Source: Methylobacter sp.
GTDB lineage: Bacteria > Pseudomonadota > Gammaproteobacteria > Methylococcales > Methylomonadaceae
Reading direction: 5' to 3'
DNA: 64,000 nt
Assembly (NCBI GenBank): GCA_028716975.1
Contig: JAQUOU010000011.1
Coordinates: 1-64,000 of the forward strand
Below are positions 48,147-57,106 of this stretch, piece by piece. Positions within the stretch are counted from its first letter, which is position 1. Each line of letters starts with the position of its first letter. The notes under the pieces were generated by a model, which was not told the origin of the DNA, did not search any database, and saw nothing but the letters and a program-made list of their open reading frames with translations. Made by a program: the position numbers and the translations under genes.

Positions 48147-48510
48147 GAAATATGCCTGTTGATGATTGTTTGAGGATGGGATGAATCTAACTATAGAATA
48201 TTATAATCTTTAGTGATTTCCAGAGATAAAAGAAAATAAAGTAGTTTCTGCGTTTCTGAACTAAATAAACATATTTTCTATCTAAAAGGCTAATTTACTA
48301 GCCCATTTCCTATAAAAAGCCTGCACTATTTATTTCTCATATCTACAAAAGCCCTGCCTGGACGACCGCTTCATTCAGCAGCTTTACAGCCCATAAAAGC
48401 CCAATGTGGCAGTTGTTGTGTGCCGCCATTACCTTATGTCGAAGGACTAACCCGTTCTACTTTTAGTTCCTTAACTGAGTTTCCGATTTTGGGCCATTGA
48501 AATAATTACC
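48147..48510. other. Intergenic region, no gene seen
   Basis: 364 nt between the lipoprotein gene and the 3' end of the AlkB-like gene. A hexamer 'TCGAAGGAC' near 48439 recalls the REP core but no complete palindrome is present. Confidence 0.4.
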
Positions 48511-49569
48511 TCAGGACAGTTGAGAGTGATGATACTGTTGCAGTTCACGAATTGCCATTCTTTGATAAGAGGCATTGTTTAGCTTTACCCAAAGATTCAT
48601 GACGAAATAGCCATAGGGCATTTTCGGCCCTTGATCGGAATAGGCAATTTCATAAAAGTGCTTTTTCTCATTCTGATGATGCCCTATATGATGAGAAAGG
48701 CCGATCAAGGCATATCTTGTCAGCCATGAGTTATTGACCCAGCCATAGCTATTGCCGTAGCGTCCGTCTTCAAGCCCCCAATGTTGAAAATAATTGACCG
48801 TCTCCAGTATGCGAACAGCCGCAAAAGCCTGATATAAAAACATAAAGGCGGCAATCCAGCCAAAAAATCCAATGATTGAAACCAACAGTATGAATTCAAT
48901 CAGTAGACCATGTAATACCTGGTTATGGATACTCTTTAAACTGCTAAACGGATTTTTGGAAAGTCCTAATCTAGCCTGTTCGGAACCCCAGGCATAACGT
49001 AAATGACCGATATAAATTCTTTTCCAGTAGTCATGAAAACTTTCTCCCAAATGCGCCATGGCAATATCCTGGGGCATGGCTGTACTCAAGTGATGTCCGC
49101 GCTTATGAGTGATGACAAAATGTTCATAACAGACGCTGCATAACAATAATCGGCCCAGTTGCTGCATAGGCCATTGGGAACGATGGATCAGTTCATGGGC
49201 GACAACAATGCCTGACGTTCCCGAGCTTGTGCCGACCAGGAATCTAATCGCAACCAGGTTAGCTAACCCGACTACTATCGCGCTGGGTGAATTCCACTCC
49301 GACTGACTGACATAGCCCAGCATTAAACCTACATTGACTAGCTGCAAAAAAGCCAATCCATATAAAATTCCATTATAAAACCTGCTTTCAAGACTTTGTT
49401 GCTGTGCTGGCATTTTAACTTCAGGGCCCAGCCAATCGACCAGCAGGACTACCCAGAAAGGAATCGTCCAGGCCAGCGCTTCTCCAATACTGTGCGGTCC
49501 GCTTATCAGGAAAAAGAAAACGCTAAGCGGTAAAATAAAAGGGAGCAAATGGCTCAATCGTATCAACAT
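48511..49569 (-). CDS. AlkB-like membrane diiron hydroxylase
   Basis: A 352-residue integral membrane protein of the alkane 1-monooxygenase/fatty-acid desaturase superfamily. Histidine motifs are HELIHR (about residue 129), HKRGHH (about 158), and LSHHIGHHQ near residue 298, plus NYFQHWGL, the counterpart of AlkB's NYxEHYGL. These bind the diiron centre used to hydroxylate a hydrophobic substrate with O2. Six or so hydrophobic segments surround them. It is the last gene of a three-gene operon (3-nt gap after the HDO gene), without a rubredoxin nearby, so the electron donor must come from elsewhere. The true substrate is unknown; participation in a specialised lipid pathway is inferred from the neighbours. 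Confidence 0.87.
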   Translation of the reverse strand: MLIRLSHLLPFILPLSVFFFLISGPHSIGEALAWTIPFWVVLLVDWLGPEVKMPAQQQSLESRFYNGILYGLAFLQLVNVGLMLGYVSQSEWNSPSAIVVGLANLVAIRFLVGTSSGTSGIVVAHELIHRSQWPMQQLGRLLLCSVCYEHFVITHKRGHHLSTAMPQDIAMAHLGESFHDYWKRIYIGHLRYAWGSEQARLGLSKNPFSSLKSIHNQVLHGLLIEFILLVSIIGFFGWIAAFMFLYQAFAAVRILETVNYFQHWGLEDGRYGNSYGWVNNSWLTRYALIGLSHHIGHHQNEKKHFYEIAYSDQGPKMPYGYFVMNLWVKLNNASYQRMAIRELQQYHHSQLS

Positions 49570-49572
49570 CTG

Positions 49573-51762
49573 TCAGGTTATTATTTTTAATAATGACTGG
49601 GGCCAATCAGTCATCCGTTTTAATAAATATCGGTATATCAATGCCGATTTAAAGCTTCTGCCGGCCGTTTGTAATGAACAATATCCGGTATGAATTCGCC
49701 GCCAATGACGCTGCATTTCCTGCTCTCCATGAGATGCAAATACTTCATCCAGGTGCAACTGGATAGCTTTCTTTGCCAAAGCAGTATGTCCTGAAGCAAC
49801 GTTGTCTATAGAAATATGGATATTGACAATAGCAGGGTCGATACCCCAAAACTTCAGTTCATCAGCTAAACGCATATAGACCCTGCCCAGACCGCTTAAT
49901 TCGATGGCCATATTCAAGCCTAATAGCTCGGGCAGAAAAGCAATCGGGAATTTTGAAATGGCTAATAAATAAACCGGAATGTCGAATGCGCCGGCTATAA
50001 AACCCGGATACTCAATAAATTCCCGGCTATGAATCGGCGGTACGCAGATATTCAAACTATTCAGTAATTGCTGGTAGATAAAGGGATGATTTTGTTCGAG
50101 TAGGCCATTGCCTGTTTCGTCCTCATAAATCTTGAATAAAATAGCGGCTATGGCCGGGTTGGAATGGTTTAATTGATTAACATGCTGGAGCCAGCAGCCG
50201 TCGGTTAAAATTGTAGGCGCAAACTGTTCGATTCCCCATAAATAGGCTTTTCTTGATAGTTTGGGTGATGCTTTTAGCGGTTGGTAAGCCTTAATTTCGC
50301 GCTGATAAAGTGCATCAATGTAATCTTCAAAAACGGGGTGTTCGTATTGCTTAAACGGCAATCGATTTAGAAGTTTTGTTATCTTCAAAACACGCTGTAC
50401 TTTCTGTTTCGCCGTTGCTAATACCTCCGGGTATAAATCGGCATTTACCAGGTAATAATAAAGTTCTCTGGTATTCAGCCTGGAGTAGTTAATATTGACG
50501 TAGGTAATAATCGGCGAACATTTTTTTTCATCAATCGGCAGTAGGTTTTTAACTTCCGCCATAACCGTTACCGGTTTATCCCGACTGTGTATTTCTGAAT
50601 TTTCAGATCCTACCCAGGTTTTCAATAGTTCCTTTTCAGGTTCAGACAAAACCCCGAACATGGGACTATTAAAATCAAACAGCTTGAGCAATGGGCTGTA
50701 AGCAGGATTTTGCTTATTAATATAAGAAGAGTGTTTTAAGGCGGTAAGAAAATTTTCGCTGTCGAATGGAGATTGTGAAAACCAGTCATCTAAAGATCTG
50801 CCTGCCAGGTGGATCTTACTGTGGTGTCCGAAAGCGGAAGGGGCTTTATGTAGCACCACTTTTGCCAATGCCTGTTGAGAAGATAATGGACTTTCCAGTT
50901 GTCTTTTTAAATGCTGATAACAACGCTCTGTCTGCTGTTTATAAAGCCCAAAACCGGTCTGTATACGCGGCCATAAACAATCCGTGCGGTCAGCAAAAAC
51001 CTGTAAATAATCTTTAATGGCTTCAATGATGTAGGGAATCTGAGCGGTCAGCAGCTTCTGCCGGACTGTCAGGAACTGTACCAGGCTGCAATTCGCCTGC
51101 AGCTTTTGGACAGGAAAACAATGTTCTATCTGGGTATGAGATTGACAATAAGCCAATGTAAATCCCAGTATTTCAGGAAAAAAAACGCGGGGGAAATGCG
51201 CCAAAGCAAGCTGAAGGGTCGCAAACTCAAAGAAACAGTCGCTAACCTGTTCTTGTCTGGCAAATGTCCAGGTGTGTAAAGCCGGGACAGCCAATCCCGC
51301 CCTTATTAATAGTGAATGGTATAAAGGCTTATACGATTCTCCCTGCGTCAACCCTAAATAGATAGCCATCAGCTTAATAGCCGTTTGAGATTGACTGGTG
51401 GCGGCTTGTGAAATGGCCGGAATCCAGCACGGTTCAGTCAAAATAAGCGGTGAGGATTGCAGTAAACAAGCGTTCAGATTTAATTCAACCGGCCCGGGAT
51501 CAGGTAACGGCGTATGAAAGGTAACACTAATATTATCGGGGTGATATTGTTCCGGAAAATTTATGGGGTAGTGCTTGTTTGCTTCAATTAAATGCTGTTG
51601 GATATAATGATAGGCAACCGGAAGAACAGCCGTGTGTTCGCTGAAATGGATCAGCGTATAAAACAGATGCCGGCTGTCTTGCTGATATTTTGACGCCGCT
51701 TTATAGGCCCGGCTGGAAAAAACCGCTTGCAATGAGGGATTAAAAGGGTTCAATTCATTCAT
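49573..51762 (-). CDS. Tandem heme-oxygenase-like diiron oxidase (HDO); N-terminal copy degenerate
   Basis: A 729-residue protein of the 'iron-containing redox enzyme' (HDO) superfamily, which uses O2-activated diiron for N-oxygenation, C-C cleavage or decarboxylation. The C-terminal half, about 505-729, has likely metal ligands: Glu547/Glu549 in YEDETGNG, His559 in QNHP, Glu612/Glu621 in PELLGLNMAIE, and His649, Asp653 and His659 in HISIDNVASGH. The N-terminal half, about 100-215, aligns with it (ILTEPCW to ILTDGCW; FFPEILGF to FLPELLGL), but the ligands are replaced: Glu547 by Leu136, Glu549 by Leu138, His559 by Lys145, Glu621 by Cys206. It overlaps the carbamoyltransferase gene by 8 nt and precedes the AlkB-like gene by 3 nt. 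Confidence 0.72.
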   Translation of the reverse strand: MNELNPFNPSLQAVFSSRAYKAASKYQQDSRHLFYTLIHFSEHTAVLPVAYHYIQQHLIEANKHYPINFPEQYHPDNISVTFHTPLPDPGPVELNLNACLLQSSPLILTEPCWIPAISQAATSQSQTAIKLMAIYLGLTQGESYKPLYHSLLIRAGLAVPALHTWTFARQEQVSDCFFEFATLQLALAHFPRVFFPEILGFTLAYCQSHTQIEHCFPVQKLQANCSLVQFLTVRQKLLTAQIPYIIEAIKDYLQVFADRTDCLWPRIQTGFGLYKQQTERCYQHLKRQLESPLSSQQALAKVVLHKAPSAFGHHSKIHLAGRSLDDWFSQSPFDSENFLTALKHSSYINKQNPAYSPLLKLFDFNSPMFGVLSEPEKELLKTWVGSENSEIHSRDKPVTVMAEVKNLLPIDEKKCSPIITYVNINYSRLNTRELYYYLVNADLYPEVLATAKQKVQRVLKITKLLNRLPFKQYEHPVFEDYIDALYQREIKAYQPLKASPKLSRKAYLWGIEQFAPTILTDGCWLQHVNQLNHSNPAIAAILFKIYEDETGNGLLEQNHPFIYQQLLNSLNICVPPIHSREFIEYPGFIAGAFDIPVYLLAISKFPIAFLPELLGLNMAIELSGLGRVYMRLADELKFWGIDPAIVNIHISIDNVASGHTALAKKAIQLHLDEVFASHGEQEMQRHWRRIHTGYCSLQTAGRSFKSALIYRYLLKRMTDWPQSLLKIIT

Positions 51763-53506
51763 CAGTGGATTTGGTAATTAAATAATCATTTATCACCAGC
51801 ACATCTAGGCCGGTAGTCAAAAACACGGCAAGAGCATCCTCCAGCGTATGGACTAACGGCTTGCCCATTACATTAAAACTGGTATTCAGTAACACGGGAA
51901 TTTGGGTGAGCTGGTAAAATTTGTTCAGCAACTTATAAAAACGTGGATTCCACTCTTCTTTGACAGTTTGCAATCGCCCGGTTCCATCAATATGACAAAC
52001 GGCGGCGATACGCTCACGCATAGCTTCCCGGATTAACAGGGTTTTATCCATATAAGGCGACTCCTGGCAGTTTTCAAAATAATCCGCGGCATGCTCATGC
52101 AAAACCGAGGGCGCAAAGGGGCGAAAGCTTTCCCTGAATTTGATTTTTTGATTGATGTGATCCTGGGCGGAGGCGGATCTTGGGTCGGCAAAAATAGAGC
52201 GATTTCCTAACGCTCTTGGACCGAACTCCGCTCTGCCTTGTATCCATCCGACCAGCTTTCCTTTCGCCAGCAGTTTGGCGGTAATATCACATACGCTGCC
52301 GGGTAAGTATTGAATTTGTAACGAGCGGTTGAATTTTAAAAAGCGTTCTATAGTTTCATTGGCGATATTCGAACCCGTATAAGGCGTCAGCAGTTTTGGT
52401 TGCTTACGGTGCGTGGGATGTTCCGCATAATAAGACAGCCATGCAGCACCGAGCGCACAGCCGTCATCGGCAGGCGCAGAAGGAATATGTACCTGCTTGA
52501 AAGCAGTGCGGCCGGTTATTTGTCCATTGAAAGAAGAGTTTAAGGCACAGCCTCCGGCAAGAGCGAGATTATCACATTGAGTCACTTCATAAAGATGATT
52601 CAACAGTTGAGCTGCCAGCTCGGCAAAAAAAACCTGGCCGGTATAAGCACAGTCAGCCGCCTGTTCTATCGGGCGGTCTTTTTGCCGCTTGAAAGGATCC
52701 AGCCTGGTCAGGCTTTGGAACAATAGCCTGGACGGATGTTTGCAATCGAAGCCGTTAACACAGATTATGGACTGCAATAACTCATACAGTTCCTTGTCAA
52801 GTTTGCCGTAAGGCGCCAGGCCCATGACTTTCCATTCCTCGCCTTTTAGCCAGTCAAATCCGCAGAGCTCGGTAATCTTCATGTAATATAAACCCAGACT
52901 GCCCGACCCTATGCCTTTGGTTTCATGCAGGCGTTCCAGTTTTTGATTTTTGTACCGGTAAAAAGCCATAGAGCCTTTTTCGCCATAGGAATCAATAACC
53001 GCACAGGCGGCCTGATCAAACGGGCTACTGTAACAGGCTGTTGCTGCATGCGTCAGGTGATGATCATGGTCGGCAAAGGAGATTTTACAGCCGGGGTAAT
53101 ATTCGCGGATGATACGCACCAGATTTATGCCGGCGGCAACAATGCTGTTTCGCTGGCAGGCCATCATGTGGTGCAGCTGATAATTTTCCAGCGGGGAACG
53201 GAGTCTTTTAATGCCGGTTTTTAACAGGCCGGGAGCTGAAAGAAAGCCTAAACGGGAAACTGCGGACTCATAAACAGGCCGTTTTTTGCGCCAGTTAATA
53301 GCAATAACAAATTCGTCGGGGGCGAGGCAATACTGCTCCAATAAACCCGGAACCAACAATAACTGGTCAGGCTCGCAGTTTAAAGCGCGCTTATTTTGCA
53401 GATAGCGCTCAGTAGCCTCGGCAAACAGAACTTCTCCCTGCGCATCAATGATAGCCAAAGCCGAATCATGATAGGTAACCGACAGGCCTATATAATATTT
53501 ATTCAT
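51755..53506 (-). CDS. NodU/CmcH-type O-carbamoyltransferase
   Basis: About 583 residues from ATG 53506 (GAGGAG 9 nt upstream); an ATG at 53533 is possible but lies across that site. The family transfers a carbamoyl group from carbamoyl phosphate, via a carbamoyl-adenylate, to a hydroxyl of a natural product. N-terminal Kae1-like domain: GLSVTYHDSALAI, then FADHDHHLTHAA with metal-binding His residues, and LALAGGCALNSSFNGQI. C-terminal YrdC-like region: GRAEFGPRALGNRSIFADPR and FRPFAPSVL. First gene of the operon with the HDO and AlkB-like genes, divergent from an MFS transporter. nodABC are absent, so Nod factor is not the substrate. Confidence 0.92.
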   Translation of the reverse strand: MNKYYIGLSVTYHDSALAIIDAQGEVLFAEATERYLQNKRALNCEPDQLLLVPGLLEQYCLAPDEFVIAINWRKKRPVYESAVSRLGFLSAPGLLKTGIKRLRSPLENYQLHHMMACQRNSIVAAGINLVRIIREYYPGCKISFADHDHHLTHAATACYSSPFDQAACAVIDSYGEKGSMAFYRYKNQKLERLHETKGIGSGSLGLYYMKITELCGFDWLKGEEWKVMGLAPYGKLDKELYELLQSIICVNGFDCKHPSRLLFQSLTRLDPFKRQKDRPIEQAADCAYTGQVFFAELAAQLLNHLYEVTQCDNLALAGGCALNSSFNGQITGRTAFKQVHIPSAPADDGCALGAAWLSYYAEHPTHRKQPKLLTPYTGSNIANETIERFLKFNRSLQIQYLPGSVCDITAKLLAKGKLVGWIQGRAEFGPRALGNRSIFADPRSASAQDHINQKIKFRESFRPFAPSVLHEHAADYFENCQESPYMDKTLLIREAMRERIAAVCHIDGTGRLQTVKEEWNPRFYKLLNKFYQLTQIPVLLNTSFNVMGKPLVHTLEDALAVFLTTGLDVLVINDYLITKSTDE

Positions 53507-53628
53507 TCCATTTCTCTCCTCGATCCCTTGCATTTTTTATTATTATCCGGAATAGAATGACTATTACTGATTTAGTTGCATCATGTAACATCTTCAATAT
53601 TACATAACCCAGCCCAAGGTCAAGTTTT

Positions 53629-55017
53629 ATGCAAGAAAAGACTTTAACAACCGAACATTCCCTGTCCCGGACGTTAATGATTTTTTACGGCCTGCCTCAT
53701 TTGACCCATGCCATAGTCGCCTTACCTCTGGCTCTTTTTATCCCGTCTTATTATGCCGATGAATTAGCCTTGCCGATGACCTCCGTGGGCTTGGCGATTG
53801 CCGCTTCACGGCTTCTGGATATTATTTCAGATCCTATCGTCGGTATAATCAGCGACAGGTTGCAAACCCGGTGGGGCAGGCGCAAGCCATGGCTTGCTTT
53901 GGGTACGCCCTTATTAATTTTATCGGCGTGGATGGTTTTTGTTCCGGGTGAGGCCATTTCTGTCACTTATCTTTTCGGATGGACCAGTCTGTTATATTTG
54001 GCCTATACCTTTGTGGATCTACCCTATAAAGCATGGGGAGCGGAGCTCTCAACCAACTATTCGGAACGTTCCCGCGTGACTGCCTGGCGTGAAGCTTTTG
54101 GTTTTTTGGGGCAGATCCTGTTTTTGGGAACATTAATTGTAATGGCTCTAAAAGGCATTACCGATGTTCGCTTACAACTTTTAGCCATCGCCATTATCAT
54201 TGTTATCAGCCAACCCTTATTGGTTACCGCGACCTTATGGAAAGTGCCGGAGCGCATGCCGGAAGTTTTGGCCGGTAGTGAACACGCCATCAGCCAAGGC
54301 TGGCAGGCACTGGCATTATTGGGAAAAAATCGCGCTTTTTTGCGCACTCTTGCCGCCGTTGTCTTATTCGGCACTGCCGTGTTAATGCAAGCTACTTTAC
54401 ACCGCTTTGTTTTAAATCATATAGTCAAAGCGCCGGACCTTTTTGCGCCGATGATTCTGGTGGAAAACATCGGCTCAATACTGTGCCTGCCTTTATGGGT
54501 ATGGATTTCCGACCGTATCGGCAAACATCGGGCGGTATCGCTGGCGGCATTGTGGATTGCCCTGTGGAGTGTTTTCCTGCCGTTTGTAGGAGAAGGCGAC
54601 AGCGTCTTGTATGTAACTTTAATAGTGCTGCGGGGCAGCAGTCTGGCTTCGATTTTCTTTTTATCAAGCTCAATGGGCGCGGACGTGGTCGACTACGATA
54701 CCGTAGTCTCGAGCCAACAGCGAACCGGATTATATTTCTCGGTATGGGGTATGGCGAGCAAGCTTTCGATCGGCCTGGGCGTAGTGCTGGGCACTTCCTT
54801 ACCGGCATTTTTTGGCTTTAATCCGGCTGAACCAGTCCATTCAGAATCGGCCTTGACGTCCTTAATGGTTATCTATGGCTGGCTGCCTTGCCTGATTTTG
54901 ATCCTGGGCGTGCCGTTTCTGTGGAATTTTCCGATAGACAAAAAACACCAGCAGGAGCTTCGCAATAAAATTACGGCGGCTTTAATGGCTGAAGACCTGT
55001 CATCCACCGGCAAATAA
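53629..55017 (+). CDS. GPH-family MFS transporter (glycoside-pentoside-hexuronide:cation symporter)
   Basis: A 462-residue, about 12-helix transporter. The GPH family is recognised from the early LPHLTHAIVALPLALFIPSYYAD, RLLDIISDPIVGIISDRLQTRWGRRKPW (the D-P-x-x-G-x-x-S-D signature), LPYKAWGAEL and SSMGADVVDYD. GPH members usually couple sugar uptake to Na+ or H+, though many uncharacterised ones accompany biosynthetic operons. It is divergent from the carbamoyltransferase operon with a 122-nt shared control region. It may move a substrate or product of that pathway; that is inference. Confidence 0.9.
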   Translation: MQEKTLTTEHSLSRTLMIFYGLPHLTHAIVALPLALFIPSYYADELALPMTSVGLAIAASRLLDIISDPIVGIISDRLQTRWGRRKPWLALGTPLLILSAWMVFVPGEAISVTYLFGWTSLLYLAYTFVDLPYKAWGAELSTNYSERSRVTAWREAFGFLGQILFLGTLIVMALKGITDVRLQLLAIAIIIVISQPLLVTATLWKVPERMPEVLAGSEHAISQGWQALALLGKNRAFLRTLAAVVLFGTAVLMQATLHRFVLNHIVKAPDLFAPMILVENIGSILCLPLWVWISDRIGKHRAVSLAALWIALWSVFLPFVGEGDSVLYVTLIVLRGSSLASIFFLSSSMGADVVDYDTVVSSQQRTGLYFSVWGMASKLSIGLGVVLGTSLPAFFGFNPAEPVHSESALTSLMVIYGWLPCLILILGVPFLWNFPIDKKHQQELRNKITAALMAEDLSSTGK

Positions 55018-55080
55018 ATAATCTTGCATTCAAACCCGGCATAATGTTTCTTATAGCCGGGGTATTGGTATGATCCTAAT

Positions 55081-55247
55081 GGCACCCCGAAAAACTTGGC
55101 GCTTCGACAGGCTCAGCGCGAACGGATATTGGATAATCAGTCAGTTACGTTCGTGGTGAGCCCTTCGCCACTGCTCAGGAGAGCCTTGTCGATTCCGTTC
55201 GTGGTGAGCTTGTCGAACCATGAACGTAAACGGTTTTTCGAGGTGCC
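55081..55247. repeat. Compound REP element, about 167 bp
   Basis: Bounded by 15-bp inverted repeats GGCACCCCGAAAAAC (55081-55095) and GTTTTTCGAGGTGCC (55233-55247), 14 of 15 complementary. It contains copies of TTCGACAGGCTCAGCGCGAACGG and GTTCGTGGTGAGC...TTGTCGAACCATGAACG plus a GCTCAGGAGAGCC segment shared with the tandem unit at 20.4 kb. It lies between the convergent MFS and thioredoxin-like genes. Confidence 0.75.
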
Positions 55248-55248
55248 C

Positions 55249-55743
55249 CTAATTTAATATTTTTTTGAACAGGGTTTCATAATCTTCTTTTGATAATACT
55301 CCGCTTACACCGGTGCGCAGATGCGCCGAGTCCAGGAAATAGGTTCTGGGCATTTCGCCGTACCATTTGGGATCAATTTCAAATTGCAGTTTTTGGGTAT
55401 TATCGTCGGCGTAAATCCAGTTCTCAATTCCGGATAATTGATTTTTTTCCAATATTTGCTGAACTTGATCGGCTGCAGATAAATCATCAGTTGCCAGCAT
55501 GATCATTTTAAGTTCCGGCCTGCTCTTATGAATGCTGCTCAGTAGAGCCATGTCTTTGAGACAGGAAGAGCAAGTTACCGACCAGATGACTAACATGAAG
55601 GGCTGGTTGGCGTTGTTTGTCAATATTTGCTGATAACTGCCGGCGGTAAACGCATTTAAGATTGGCTTCTCGGCCTGTGCAGAAATATTAAGCAAGGCTA
55701 AAAAAATAAATAATAAGACTGAAAATATTTTTTTAAGTGACAT
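55249..55743 (-). CDS. Secreted thioredoxin-like protein
   Basis: About 164 residues from ATG 55743 (MSLKKIFSVLLFIFLALLNISAQA, a clear signal peptide); the frame extends 5' to 55818 into the neighbouring gene and is rejected there. The thioredoxin fold has WSVTCSSCLKDMALL, a CSSC active site near residue 60, and the cis-Pro loop GEMPRTYFLD. The first residue of the CxxC motif follows Thr instead of the usual Trp. It follows the BNR lipoprotein gene after 29 nt on the same strand, so likely in the same operon; a role in disulfide or metal-thiol handling is inferred. Confidence 0.85.
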   Translation of the reverse strand: MSLKKIFSVLLFIFLALLNISAQAEKPILNAFTAGSYQQILTNNANQPFMLVIWSVTCSSCLKDMALLSSIHKSRPELKMIMLATDDLSAADQVQQILEKNQLSGIENWIYADDNTQKLQFEIDPKWYGEMPRTYFLDSAHLRTGVSGVLSKEDYETLFKKILN

Positions 55744-55772
55744 GGCTGGGTCTTCATAAAGTAGTGGACGAT

Positions 55773-57059
55773 TCAATTCAGCGGAATTAAGCGATAACCT
55801 TCTTTTTTGCTGTTCCAAGATACGAAAGTACCGTGATTATTGCTCAACAAGAATGGGAAGTCGACTCCGGCTGTGCTTTCGGCGATAGATTTGGCTTGCA
55901 TCCAGGTCTGACCGCCATCGTTTGATTGCCTAATCAGAAGCTGTGTTTTGACGCCGTCAAACTCAGTCCAGGTCAAGATGACACGTTTACCTTGAACCAT
56001 AATATCAGGATGGCCAGGCAGTTTTTCCGGGGCGCCGAACGGCAATGGTTTTGAAAAATGCTGTCCCCGGTCGGAGGAATAGGCGTAGAACAAACCTTGG
56101 CGGGCGCTGCCCTGCGTAAACCAGGCAATATGATATCGTCCATCATCACTGATGGCAATTGCGGGGCCATGCTCAGGACATGCCTCGATTCCCCATTGAT
56201 CAAAGGTAACTTGCCATGAACGCGGTTCCTTGCTGTTAGCTTGTATTTTGATCAGACCATGATCACGGATGCCGCCCGGATAAATGAACCGCGCCAACAA
56301 CACAGGCTGCGCATCGGTATCAAAAGCAGCGGCAATACGGCAGCAGTCACAGAGTGTATCGGAGAGTTTTTGGGCGACGAACACAGGCGGCTCTAAATTA
56401 CCAATGGTTGTGTAATAAATCGAGTTTCCAGGCTGTTTCCAGTCAGTGCGGTTACGTTCGTCATGCCAGAAGACATAGGCTTGACCGGACGGGTTCAGGG
56501 CTAAACGACCTTGAAAAGAATTTGCTTCGGACGCTTTATCGCTTAAGGGTGAGGGCGTTGAAAAACTGCGGCCGTTATCGGCAGATACACTGAAATATAC
56601 AGTTACCGGTTGATCACTCTCAGCCGCATAAATAATAGTGATTCTACCGGAACGATCCACGGCAATGCCGGGCCGGTTTTCGCCGCTCACCTTTATCCGC
56701 TGTGATTCTGTATTGATAGCGACAGGCGCACTAAAAGTTTTTCCAAGATCGGTTGAGTAATCAACATAGACATGCTTTTTTTCCGGTACAATCCGCCATA
56801 ATCGGCCATCCGGCCCAAAGGCGGTAGAGACGAACAGGCCGCCGCCTTCAGGATAATGACGGTAATCCGAAGTTCCGGAGATAGTAATATTGTGATTGAT
56901 ATGAGTACAGGCGCTCAACGCCAAAGCGCTGATCAGCAACAGATAACTGAACAGTTGCCCGCAGCCTGGAGCAAGAGGCCTAAAAAATCTCTTTTTATTT
57001 GTTTTGCCAGTGTTGCCAAGGACGCTTTCTATAATCAGAAAATCAGCTAAACCCATCAT
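55773..57059 (-). CDS. BNR-repeat (sialidase-fold) lipoprotein with a CxCC motif
   Basis: A 428-residue lipoprotein. The hydrophobic core and lipobox ALSAC are at about residues 35-51, with an unusually long N-terminal leader before them; ATG 57056/57059 or a downstream start may apply. The mature part is a beta-propeller with several Asp-box repeats (STDLGKTFSAP, SADNGRSFSTP, SSDRGQHFSKP, SNDGGQTWMQA). It lacks recognisable sialidase catalytic residues. A LCDCCRIAAAFD cluster near residue 257 and EACPEHGPA near residue 310 could bind metal or form disulfides. Downstream neighbour: thioredoxin-like gene; upstream: outer membrane barrel gene. Annotated as a fold, not as an active sialidase. 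Confidence 0.75.
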   Translation of the reverse strand: MMGLADFLIIESVLGNTGKTNKKRFFRPLAPGCGQLFSYLLLISALALSACTHINHNITISGTSDYRHYPEGGGLFVSTAFGPDGRLWRIVPEKKHVYVDYSTDLGKTFSAPVAINTESQRIKVSGENRPGIAVDRSGRITIIYAAESDQPVTVYFSVSADNGRSFSTPSPLSDKASEANSFQGRLALNPSGQAYVFWHDERNRTDWKQPGNSIYYTTIGNLEPPVFVAQKLSDTLCDCCRIAAAFDTDAQPVLLARFIYPGGIRDHGLIKIQANSKEPRSWQVTFDQWGIEACPEHGPAIAISDDGRYHIAWFTQGSARQGLFYAYSSDRGQHFSKPLPFGAPEKLPGHPDIMVQGKRVILTWTEFDGVKTQLLIRQSNDGGQTWMQAKSIAESTAGVDFPFLLSNNHGTFVSWNSKKEGYRLIPLN

Positions 57060-57106
57060 TTAATCAATCTAAAACAGGCAAAAATAATTAAGTTGTTGGA
57101 GCAGCA

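Noticed and set aside
51755-53506. Nodulation-factor NodU
   Set aside because: The fold is NodU-like, but nodABC and other Nod-factor genes are absent; a general O-carbamoyltransferase is the safer call.
55773-57059. Active sialidase
   Set aside because: Asp-box repeats are present, but no convincing arginine triad or catalytic Asp/Tyr/Glu pattern was found; only the fold is supported.
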